A DNA stretch of 64,000 nt from Cladocopium goreaui. Its lineage: Eukaryota > Sar > Dinophyceae > Suessiales > Symbiodiniaceae. The stretch is from the NCBI GenBank assembly GCA_947184155.2, contig CAMXCT020001380.1:284501-348500 (forward strand). Reading direction: 5' to 3'. Position 1 is the first letter of the stretch, and each line of letters starts with the position of its first letter. The position numbers were made by a program, and so were the translations under genes. This document shows, in pieces, positions 11,330-19,711 of this stretch. The notes under the pieces were generated by a model. The model saw nothing but the letters and a program-made list of their open reading frames with translations, did no database searches and was not told where the DNA came from.

Positions 11330-11757
11330 CTATAGTGATGCAAGCGCCATAAAGGACGTGAGAACCGCACGCCCATGGGTTGGGGGCTGGATCTCAGATG
11401 TACAAGCCCCTGATAAGATCTCTGCCTGGTGGTTTCAACTTGAAATCAAACCGGAAAAATGCCCTTGGGCTTTCATGGATGGAGACTCTACCAGGAGAAT
11501 CGCATCCCTAGAGATGTTGGGTACCCTGATGCTGGCAGCCTTGCTTCTTCAACGTGGAAACTCAACACTACTACGCCTTCAGCTGGCCCTGATCTCTGAC
11601 AATCAAGGCAATGTCTTTGCTCTGCTGAACCAGAACACCAGGAAGATGCCGACTGCAGCCTTCCTTATGCAACTGGTGAACTTGCTCTATGACAAGGGAG
11701 CGCAACTGGCACCGAATCATTGCAAACGAGATCACAACCAATGGGCCGATCCCTGAG
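11330..11757 (+). pseudogene. RNase H-like fragment of second retroelement
   Basis: The series AYSDASAIKD, RIASLEMLGTLM, LISDNQGNVFAL and KRDHNQWADP supplies an Asp, Glu, Asp and Asp in the order of an RNase H-like active site. The first part is in a different frame from the rest (junction near 11.35 kb), and a TGA ends the frame at 11754-11756. It lies 3' of RT as expected. Confidence 0.65.
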
Positions 11758-11771
11758 CCGGTAGGTTTCAC

Positions 11772-12470
11772 CCCAGAGAAGCGCCTCTCGCTTCACTCGG
11801 TTTTTGCATCACTTCAACTTTTGCCGCAAATTTTACCCGATTGGCAGACCCCTTGCTTTGAACCCATTGGAAATGGGCTGGAGGGATAAAAGGGACATTT
11901 TGCTCTTCCACCCAACCCACCCATGATCCCATGTGGGAGTCCGGTGGGTGCGGCTGCGTTTGGTGGGGGGTTAATTGGTTTTGATGACACCACCACAGAT
12001 CTCTGCCAAGTTTTTGGCAGGTGGTCAAACAGACCACTGGTGACATAGGTCACATACCTAAAGTGGCAGCCGCACAGGCACCATCCTGGCGTGGTAAGAA
12101 AAGGATGGTGCTGCTCCACTCTCTGCCTTTTGTGTGAACCTTAACATACTGCCATTTTCGATTGTTACGGGAACACAAATTTATTTCTTTTTATGGTTTG
12201 TGTTATCAATTTCCTTCGGGCCACACGGTTTGGCCATGTCGTTGTCCTTTCCAGTTGTGGTTTGCCTGCCTGCGATTGGCCACCCGCCCGTTGTGTTTTC
12301 CCCGGTGTGTCTCCCTGGTATCTTCATCTGTAAGCAGTGGAAAAACATGGTGCAAGTGCAGGGTTTTGGCGGAATCTTTCAATTTTGTTGATCCCTCGGA
12401 CTCGACCCCCTCAAAATTAAAAAATCCTAATAGGCACATGCGTTGAATTCCGGTACAAAGAATGTGGTAG
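11772..12470. other. 3' flank of second retroelement, no gene
   Basis: Short ORFs only. Probably the untranslated 3' part of the relic followed by unique spacer. No terminal repeat was recognised. Confidence 0.35.
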
Positions 12471-12477
12471 TGTAACC

Positions 12478-12546
12478 TTATATATATATATGTATATGCA
12501 TAAATAAATAAATAAAACATATATATATATATATATACACACACAC
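12478..12546. repeat. AT/AC microsatellite
   Basis: TATATATATA with interruptions, ending in ACACACAC. Confidence 0.85.
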
Positions 12547-12837
12547 CTATTCATAGGTACTTTGTTTGCACGTCTTGTATCTTTAAATATGTCTTGAGCC
12601 ACTATTAGCAAATTTGTAGAACACCCTACGCCAACCCTAAATAGCAACCTTAAACCATCCTCGCTTGAGTTTTCTTTGTAAAGTGGTGCGGGGTGAGCGT
12701 CCGGAATTTGCATTTTTTTACAACACCTACATGCTATAAAATAATGTTTTTTTTTGAGTTTCATTATTTCACAGTGAGTCCATGTTGAGTTTTGCCACAG
12801 TGTGATCCCGGTGTTTTGCAGAAAAATTGGATGATTA

Positions 12838-12935
12838 TCCACACACACACGTATATATAAATATATAGATATATAAATATATAAATATATAAATATGTAA
12901 ATATATAAATATAAATAAATATATATATATTTATG
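12838..12935. repeat. AC then ATAA/TATA microsatellite
   Basis: CACACACACAC followed by repeated ATATAAAT units. Between this and the array at 12.5 kb no gene is seen, nor in 12936-13340. Confidence 0.85.
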
Positions 12936-13339
12936 TGGTGTTTTCCTGAGCAATGATCCTGGGGTTTTCCCATTGCAATCTGTTCATGTTTCTGTTGAGA
13001 TCCTGATGCATATGGCAGCTAATGCTGCAAATTTAGTGTTAAGTTTCGCCTGTGGATTTGGATGGTCGTTCGTTCGCCAGGTGGCTTGATGTTTCTTCTG
13101 TGATGCCATTTGTGAAATTGTGATTTTTGTCAGATTTTGTGCGAGGGATTGGTGCTTGCAATGCCCGTTGGAGCTGTCCCCAGGAGTTGCCTTCATTCCA
13201 AGAGATGCACGAGGACTTCGATTCTGCTGACACGTTGCAAGTTGCAGCCAATCAAAGTCGTTTTGTCGATCATGTTGTTTGTTTGCGAAAACCCGTCGAA
13301 CATAGTCGAGTCGAACTGCTTTCGATTCCCCATGCATGG

Positions 13340-13910
13340 GTCCGTTTGTGGTGACGGGATGAGTGCGAGTAGGGGAAGGGAAGTGTGTTGGGAAGAGACA
13401 AGGTCGGTCGACTCTGGGATATGAGGTGAGGAAAGGATCTTTTCAAGAAAGATGGAGCGGATAGTTGCAATTACAACAGCAAAGTGCATCGAATTTCATT
13501 GTAAGTGTGCGTTACGTGAGGCGAGTGAGGTAAGGAGAGAGTGAATGAGGTAAGTGAGTAAAGGGGGTGTGAGTGGGGTAGGCAGGGAAGTGTGAGTGAA
13601 ATATGAGAATATGAGCGATGTAAGTGAGGAAGTGGGAGCGCACGAAGTGTCGTGGTGGGGCATCTGACGCGGAGGCACAGGAGATGGTGTTTTTTCTTGG
13701 AAGTTTTTGAAGGGGATGGGCCATGGGACAATTCTGTGACGGTGGGTGTTCGGCTCCCCCTTGGATCCATTGTGTATGGTGAGGGGATGAATGCGAGTAA
13801 GAGGGGTTGAGAAAGGAGGGGAAGGATGGACAATTTTTGGGAGAGAGGTTCGGTGCGAGGATGTGAGGACATGAGATGGGGTGCGAGGAAATGATTGTTG
13901 TCATGATTAT
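13340..13910. other. G-rich strand-biased spacer (GTGAGTG units)
   Basis: The + strand is almost free of C: runs such as GTGAGTGAGGTAAG and GAGGGGATGAATGCGAGTAAG recur, the latter twice (near 13358 and 13782). The Ser/Pro/Leu-rich minus-strand ORFs are compositional artefacts. Confidence 0.5.
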
Positions 13911-14180
13911 AAACTAAACTGTGAGGAAAAGGACCTGCCCAAGAGAAAAAGGAATGAAGACGAGAGTTAAGTAAGATTAACTCTCAAGTTGGTACTTTAG
14001 CTTTTGGTACACGTCAGCATACATCTCACAAGAATTAACTTGGGAGTTAAATCCTTTGTCGATCCTGTTTGTGTTGTTAATTCTTTGTTGTTTGCTTGGG
14101 CATCGAGACGCATTTTGGAGCTTTTTGGACCTCTTCCAAAAGAATTATATCCAGAGTTAATTCTTTTATTGTGACTTCAA

Positions 14181-14484
14181 TCTATCAATCTATCAGTCAA
14201 TCTATCTATCTATCTATCTATCTACCTACCTACCTACCTAATCGATCTATCGATCTATCTATCTATCTATCTACCTAATCAATCAATCTATCTATCTATC
14301 TACCTACCTACCTACCTACCCACCTAATCTATCTATCTATCTATCTATCTACCTACCTACCTACCTACCTAATCTATCTATCTATCTATCTATCTACCTA
14401 TCTATCTATCTATCTTTCTATCTATCTATCTACCTATCTATCTATCTATCTATCTTTCTATCTATCTATCTACCTACCTACCTA

Positions 14485-14518
<34 letters not shown>

Positions 14519-14650
14519 GTATCTATCTATGTATCTATCTATGTATCTATCTATGTATCTATCTATCTATTTATCTATCTATCTATCTACCTACCTACCT
14601 ACCTAATCGATCTATCTATCTTTCTATCTATCTATCTATCTATCTATCTA
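14181..14650. repeat. TCTA/CTAC tetranucleotide microsatellite
   Basis: Near-pure (TCTA)n interspersed with (CTAC)n blocks and ATGT variants; about 470 bp. Confidence 0.95.
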
Positions 14651-14664
14651 AGACTCTTTACAGG

Positions 14665-15545
14665 GAGTTGAAAATGCCTTCTTATGCTTCTTTAGTCGAA
14701 TTAACAGCCAACATATCTCAAGCTCAAGAAGACACAGACAAAGAAAGAAGAAAACAACCAAGGAAGGCGAGAAGGAAGGAAGGAAGGAAGGCAGGCAGGC
14801 AGGCAGGGAGGAAGGAAGGAAGGAAGGAAGGAAGGAAAGAGAAGGAAGGAAGGCAGAAAGAAAAAGGTATACAAAAAGAAAAGAGAAGGAGACAAAGAGA
14901 CGAATTGACAAAAAAAGACTGAACTCCAGAGTTAATCTTTTTTTTTGTGGCTTGAACCGGCCGTCTTATGCTTCTTTACCTTTTTAAACTAGCAGCCAAA
15001 GTATCTCTAGCTCAAGAAGCCAGAAAAAGAAAAAAAGAAAAGAAGAAGGAAAAGAAAGGAAGGAAAAGGAAGCAAAAGAAAGGAACAAGAAGGAAAAGAA
15101 AGGGAAAGGAAAGAAAAGGAAGGAAAAGGAAGGAACAGGAAGGAAGAAAAGAAGAAAACGAATAGAAACAAGAACAAAGAGGTGCACAATGAGAAGAAAA
15201 CAAGGAGACAAACTAAAAAACTAATTAACTCGGGAGTTAATCTTTCTGTCTTGAACCTGCCTTCTTATGCTTCTTTAGTCGAATTAACAGCCAAAATATC
15301 TCAAGCCCAAGAAGACACAGACAAAGAAAGAAGAAAACAACCAAGGAAGGAAGGAAGGAAGGAAGGCAGGCAGGCAGGGAGGCAGGAAGGGAGGAAGGAA
15401 GGAAGGAAGGAAGGAAGGAAAGAAGGAAGGACTGAAGGAAGGAAGGAAAGAAGGAAGGAAGGAACGAAGGAAAGGGAAAGGAAAGAAAAAGGAAGGCAGA
15501 AAGAAAAAGGCATACGGAAAGAAGAACAGGAGGAGCGATAATGAA
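14665..15545. repeat. Three tandem units of about 290 bp with purine-rich tails
   Basis: The anchor CTTATGCTTCTTTA occurs at 14681, 14965 and 15264 (spacings 284 and 299). Units 1 and 3 share GTCGAATTAACAGCCAA and a long GACACAGACAAAGAAAGAAG segment; unit 2 is more diverged. Each anchor is followed by an AAGGA-type purine tract that differs in length. Lys/Arg- and Ser/Pro-rich ORFs here are not genes. Confidence 0.75.
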
Positions 15546-16190
15546 AAAGGACTAGCTCAAGAGTTAATTCTCTTGCCGCTCTACTAACAATGCTAGCAGA
15601 ATTACCTCTAGGGTTAATTCTTTTAGAGCCGCAGGTTGAATAGGGGCAAAACCTAAAGAATTAACATTGGAGTTAAAACTAATTAACTCTTGTATTCAGC
15701 CTCTTCCGCCCAAGAGATACGATGGAGCAGGGTAAGTTTGGAAAGGACACGCGTCAAGGGGCAAGGGAGGGATGGAGATTTGTAGGCAGAAAGTTTGGCA
15801 GGAGGATTACATGATTTCAGCAATTGATAGTAGATATAGTAGGATGCGAGGAAAGCATGCTGCTCAAGAGATAGGATAGTGCCGGGCAGCTTTAGAAAGC
15901 AAGGAAATGAATTATTATGTCAACAAGGCCTGGTCTAGAGGCAAGGAGAGCCTGGATTGAAGATGGCTTGAATAGCGAAGAAGGGCAATGCGAGTGTGTC
16001 CCGCTGGCAGTGTTCAAATGCATAAGTCTTCAGCATTTAGGCTCAAATACAGGTAATAATAGAAATAAGGTAAGGGTGAACATTTGTTGGGAGAGAAGTT
16101 TGGTGGGAAGATTTCAGGAAACCATTCCAACCAAAGCATTGACATGTGTGGAGGCAGGGCAGTGTCAAGCATCTCCCTCGTGAGGACGCC
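15546..16190. other. No gene recognised
   Basis: Apart from three copies of the GAGTTAAT palindrome at its left end, nothing identifiable. Confidence 0.35.
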
Positions 16191-16243
16191 CCGGCGGTGT
16201 GGCCTGCGGCGGCTGGTTTCCGGGCACTGCGCTGGCGACCACA

Positions 16244-16437
16244 TCGGAGAAGAGTCCCTCGGCCACCACCACCACCCCCCCCACCCAGACCTCCGCCAAG
16301 CTTGCGTCGGAGAAGAGTCCCTCCACCAAGACCACCACCCCCCCCACCCAGACCTCCACCAAGCTTACGTCGGAGAAGAGACGGCGGCCCTGAACCAAGC
16401 CCACATCGCCCTCTACCAAACCCACATCGGAGAAGAG
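16244..16437. repeat. 63 bp tandem repeat, three units
   Basis: TCGGAGAAGAG starts at 16244, 16307, 16370 and 16427 (periods 63, 63, 57). The interior is CCACC-rich. The period is a multiple of three, and one frame gives a Thr/Pro/Ser-rich 21-residue repeat, so it could be a coding relic. No flanking gene supports that. Confidence 0.7.
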
Positions 16438-16605
16438 ATGGCTCCCATGGTGACACTGTGGTAGTACCAGTACCCGGACTAGGCAGGGCCAAGTTTGATG
16501 TTGCTGCCTTTTGTTATTCTTATTGTGAAATGCTACCCAGCGAACCGTTGCATATGTAAGAAAATAGTGGTTGGAACAGTCTGGAAAAATGAAAAATAGT
16601 TTTTT

Positions 16606-16708
16606 ACGAAAGCTAGCGTCAGCTAGCTGGAGTCTTCTTGCTTTAGCAAGTATTCCGGGGGCTGCTCAAGGACATCACGTGATTTTTCACGCGAAAGGGG
16701 GGGACCCC
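16606..16708 (+). repeat. CGAAAGCTAG-type dispersed repeat, good copy
   Basis: ACGAAAGCTAGCGTCAGCTA, then CTTGCTTTAGCAAGTATTC and a GGACATCACGTGATTTTTC palindrome, ending GCGAAAGGG. A ~90% similar copy is at 32702-32805. The large copia element is inserted right at the end of this copy, in its G/C homopolymer. Confidence 0.75.
16704..16708. repeat. Target-site duplication, left (ACCCC)
   Basis: ACCCC immediately before the 5' LTR is repeated at 32390-32394 immediately after the 3' LTR: a 5 bp duplication, as usual for Ty1/copia integration. The site is C-rich, so some of the match could be chance. Confidence 0.75.
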
Positions 16709-16906
16709 TGTTTTTGTTTCGACCTAATACCTACATAGGTACATGCATGAGTATTGAGCACATTTATATGCGCCCTCAAGGCTCAAGAGGTATATAGAGT
16801 AACCCTGTAGACAAGCACAGACCGGCAACAGGCTGAGTAAAACAAGTGCTGTCATTGGGGAAGACGCCTTAGCTGATCTTGAAGTAGACGCTAGGGCCCC
16901 TCTTCA
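16709..16906 (+). mobile_element. 5' LTR of large copia element
   Basis: 198 bp, starts TG and ends CA. Differs from the 3' LTR (32191-32389) by one C indel (GCGCCC versus GCGCCCC) and one A/G change (CACAGACC versus CACGGACC). A TATATAGAGTAA box near 16790 could be the promoter. The closeness of the two LTRs points to recent insertion. Confidence 0.95.
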
Positions 16907-16908
16907 AG

Positions 16909-16920
16909 TGGTAGCGGAGC
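16909..16920 (+). promoter_or_regulatory. Primer-binding site
   Basis: TGGTAGCGGAGC begins two bases after the LTR. It starts TGGTA as expected for pairing to a tRNA 3' end; an initiator-Met tRNA is the usual copia primer and is compatible, but the tRNA is inferred. The same 12 bases follow the old LTR remnant at 5645-5656. Confidence 0.75.
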
Positions 16921-16963
16921 TGTGATCCCTCATTGAGGGTGAGCTCCAGGTAGAGCCCAAGAA

Positions 16964-19711
16964 ATGGCAAGCCATGGCTATGATGATGATGACTTCGACA
17001 TTGTCGATGCAAATGAATGGAACCAATATGACTCTTATGCAATGAGAAGAGCACCCCAGCAGACACAGATTCATATGACGCAACAAATGACCACAAAGGT
17101 AGCTCCAGCATATGATGGGAGAACCAGCTTCTTTGCTTTTGAGGATGCAATCGATGACTGGTGTGACATTACGGAGTTAGAACCAGAGAAACGTGGTCCA
17201 GCCTTGCGCAATAGACTGGAAGGAGATGCTCAACAATACAAGAGACTATTGGATAGAGAAATGCTCAGGGATCCCTATGAAGGAGTAGCTTATTTCAAAA
17301 GACTTCTACGACCTCATTTTATCAAAGGTGCCCAGAACGTGTTCTTATACCGTTTCATGCAGTTCATGAAGTTCAATAGAGGAACCATGGATCTTCAGAA
17401 GTGGATGACTAGATTTCAACTCACTGGCAATAGACTTATTGAGTCTTGGATGAATTTACTTCCAGAAGTAACAGTGACTAGTCCTGAAGCAATCCTGTTT
17501 GTTCAGCAACGACGTCAAGAACATGAACGAGATCAACAAGAGAGAGCTGATGTAGCAGCAGCCTCAGGAACACCCCATGTACCTGTTCCTTGGTCAGATG
17601 AACTGGCACTAGCGGCATTCAGACGATTTCAGGAAAATCGTAGACAAGTACAGCGACAAGCATTCCCACTGGGTGAAAATTTGCTAGCATTGATTTTTGT
17701 AAGTCTAGCTGACCTGAGTCAAGATCAGAGAAATACACTCACAAGTATCATGACACATCGTGGACGAACCCTCGATCAATACAACATTCAAGAACTACGT
17801 GACCTGTTTTTGGAAATGTTTTGCACTACCAAAACAGCAGTTGACAATCCATTGATGCAACCCTCTGGCATGGCACAGAGAAGATCTTTCCTCGTACTGG
17901 ATGAAGGTGAATTAGAAGGAACCGACGGCTATTGGGCCGAAGATGAAGAAGACGGCGCAGAAGGATTCCTGGATGCTTTAGAAGATGTTTTCTGGGTTTA
18001 TGATGACGCCAACTTCACATGGTATCAGAGAAGGTTCCAAGGCAAATACATCAGACGAGGCAAAGGTAAAGGAAAGAGAAAAGGAAAAGGAAAAGGCAGA
18101 GGAGGACGAAGGTTCTTCCGATCAAGAAAAGGAAAAGGCCGAGGTAAAGGAAGAAGAAAAGGCCGTGCTCACATGGTGAGTGAAGAAGGTTATGAAGAAG
18201 ATTGGCAAGAAGATGAATGGAATGAAAACTATGACGGCTATTGGGCCGATGATCAAACCTGGAATGAAGGCTATTGGGCCTATGATGATTCATACTACAT
18301 GGATGAGTATGGATACTTCCAGAGGAAAGGAAAAGGAAAAGGAAAAGGAAAAGGAAAGAAAGGCAAGAAAGGCAAGGATGATGATGGCAAAGGAGGAAAG
18401 CCAGGAGATGGAAAAGGCAAGTCGAACTACGTTCAACCTCAGACCACATCAGTTCCTGCCATACAGAATCAACAAACACAACAAGCTCATTATTCTTCTG
18501 CTGCATCAAGTTCTGGTCATGGTTTCTTTGCATTTGGAAGAACTGACCCATTACGTGTTGATGTTGCAGAGACAGAGCCAGCACGTGTTGATGTTTTGAC
18601 ATCCACGTATGAACAACAAGAAGTACAACGACGCACTCGTCGTGGAGGACAGAACCAACGTGATGCAACAGCACATCAAAACAGGAAGGAGATGAAAAGA
18701 TTCCCTGTTCTGGTTGGAGAAGTTGATGCACTTCGACAAGGTGTACAACGACGTCCAGCTCGTGTGCCCAGGCAAGTTGGTCTTCAAGAAGGTGAGGCTT
18801 CATGGAAGCCATTGGCAAAAGGCACATCATTGTTTTCATATGGATGCTCTACAGAGATAGAGGAACCATCACAGCAGAGTGCTTTTTCATTTCATACTGT
18901 ACAAACTGATCTGGCATGTGAGAATGGACTAGCTTTTCACACAGAGAATTCTGCACCACCAACTGTGTGTATTCTAGATCTTGGATGCACAAGAGCTATG
19001 GGCTCTCGACGAGCAGTTGAAGCATTTTGCAGATATGTTGACTCACATCCCAACAGTGGACTCTGGTATGAAATTCAGCCAACAAGTTCAAGATTCTTCT
19101 TTGCAAATTCACAACAATCAAAATGTACTGAGAAGCTCGTGATATTCATGTATGATCATGGATGGAACACTCAGTTTACAGAATTCCACATTGTCGAAGA
19201 AGGTGATGTCCCATTGTTGATGTCACTTCCACAGATGAGAAACCTTGGATTTCAATTTGAACTTACTCCAGAGAAGGCTTATTTGTCCTGTGCACGTATT
19301 GGCATGAGAAAAATAGTTTTGAGGACAGCCATCAGTACTCATCTCATTCTCGACCTACAAGATGTAGCATGGTACATGAGCCAAGTTCATTTCAAGACTC
19401 CTCAAGTCAAGAGTTTCTTCTCACAACACGATCACTTTGAGTACAGCCAGATTGCTGTCAAACAAGATGTTCATGAAGAAGAAGCTTTGGTGACTGGTGA
19501 CTATTGGCAAGTGGATCCACTACGTCGTGAACTCATCAGGCACCACAAGGACAAGAGAATGAATTTACATGAGATGACTCGATCAGAGAAAACTCCAATT
19601 CCAAAAGATCAACTTCTAGATGAGAGAGAGACACACATGGAATTCCAGAAGAGCAAGAAGAAGGTTCTTCACAAGGACAACTGGCGCACAGAGAAGGAAG
19701 AGGTTTTCTGA
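16964..19711 (+). CDS. copia ORF1: Gag and aspartic protease
   Basis: 915 aa from ATG 16964 (MASHGYDDD), the first ATG after the PBS. Residues about 1-170 form the conserved gag core (DAIDDWCDITELEPEK, FLYRFMQFMKFNRG). About 360-400 are Lys/Arg/Gly-rich (RRGGRRFFRSR type), presumably the RNA-binding part, since no CCHC knuckle is visible. Then come acidic Trp/Tyr-rich repeats (YWADDQTWNEGYWAYDD) and a Lys/Gly tract. Near the C terminus ILDLGCT supplies the protease Asp (D672, D-L-G instead of D-T-G), followed by a PLLMSLPQM region. The ORF ends at TGA 19709-19711 and overlaps ORF2 by 92 nt in the +1 frame, so integrase and RT must come from a +1 shift or separate initiation. Confidence 0.93.
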   Translation: MASHGYDDDDFDIVDANEWNQYDSYAMRRAPQQTQIHMTQQMTTKVAPAYDGRTSFFAFEDAIDDWCDITELEPEKRGPALRNRLEGDAQQYKRLLDREMLRDPYEGVAYFKRLLRPHFIKGAQNVFLYRFMQFMKFNRGTMDLQKWMTRFQLTGNRLIESWMNLLPEVTVTSPEAILFVQQRRQEHERDQQERADVAAASGTPHVPVPWSDELALAAFRRFQENRRQVQRQAFPLGENLLALIFVSLADLSQDQRNTLTSIMTHRGRTLDQYNIQELRDLFLEMFCTTKTAVDNPLMQPSGMAQRRSFLVLDEGELEGTDGYWAEDEEDGAEGFLDALEDVFWVYDDANFTWYQRRFQGKYIRRGKGKGKRKGKGKGRGGRRFFRSRKGKGRGKGRRKGRAHMVSEEGYEEDWQEDEWNENYDGYWADDQTWNEGYWAYDDSYYMDEYGYFQRKGKGKGKGKGKKGKKGKDDDGKGGKPGDGKGKSNYVQPQTTSVPAIQNQQTQQAHYSSAASSSGHGFFAFGRTDPLRVDVAETEPARVDVLTSTYEQQEVQRRTRRGGQNQRDATAHQNRKEMKRFPVLVGEVDALRQGVQRRPARVPRQVGLQEGEASWKPLAKGTSLFSYGCSTEIEEPSQQSAFSFHTVQTDLACENGLAFHTENSAPPTVCILDLGCTRAMGSRRAVEAFCRYVDSHPNSGLWYEIQPTSSRFFFANSQQSKCTEKLVIFMYDHGWNTQFTEFHIVEEGDVPLLMSLPQMRNLGFQFELTPEKAYLSCARIGMRKIVLRTAISTHLILDLQDVAWYMSQVHFKTPQVKSFFSQHDHFEYSQIAVKQDVHEEEALVTGDYWQVDPLRRELIRHHKDKRMNLHEMTRSEKTPIPKDQLLDERETHMEFQKSKKKVLHKDNWRTEKEEVF

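Larger units (their letters stand above)
7640..11770 (+). mobile_element. Second retroelement, frameshifted relic (gag-like, MT-like motif, RT, RNase H)
   Basis: A run of + strand coding fragments in all three frames, in the order of a retroelement: gag-like region (7705-8700), zinc-binding segment (8690-8812), a segment with GGPNCRTWS (9220-9700), RT (10411-10960) and RNase H (11330-11757). No aspartic protease or rve integrase is visible, and no LTRs were found. The order and the GGPxCxTWS motif do not match copia or gypsy. DIRS-like elements carry a methyltransferase domain but after RNase H, so this may be a distinct lineage. Multiple frameshifts and an altered RT active site show it is inactive. 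It abuts the broken copia gag at its left. Confidence 0.7.
13960..15690. repeat. Dispersed palindrome AATTAACT..AGTTAATT (eight or more copies)
   Basis: Copies near 13965, 14033, 14140, 14928, 15222, 15551, 15603 and 15658 share AGAATTAACTnnGGAGTT or its complement GAGTTAATTCTTTT. Each is an imperfect palindrome of about 24 bp able to form a short hairpin. Several sit at the borders of the ~290 bp tandem units. Confidence 0.6.

Noticed and set aside
12417-12953. Tyr/Ile-rich ORFs on the minus strand
   Set aside because: Translations of TATA repeats.
14181-14650. Possible CRISPR-like or regularly spaced array
   Set aside because: Repeat-spacer structure is absent; this is a simple TCTA/CTAC tetranucleotide tract.
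16779-16795. GGCTCAAG in the LTR as a spliced-leader relic
   Set aside because: Only eight bases match and there is no gene start behind it; not considered meaningful.
18051-18839. 262-residue minus-strand ORF opposite gag
   Set aside because: Antisense shadow of the basic region of ORF1; His/Leu-rich without motifs.
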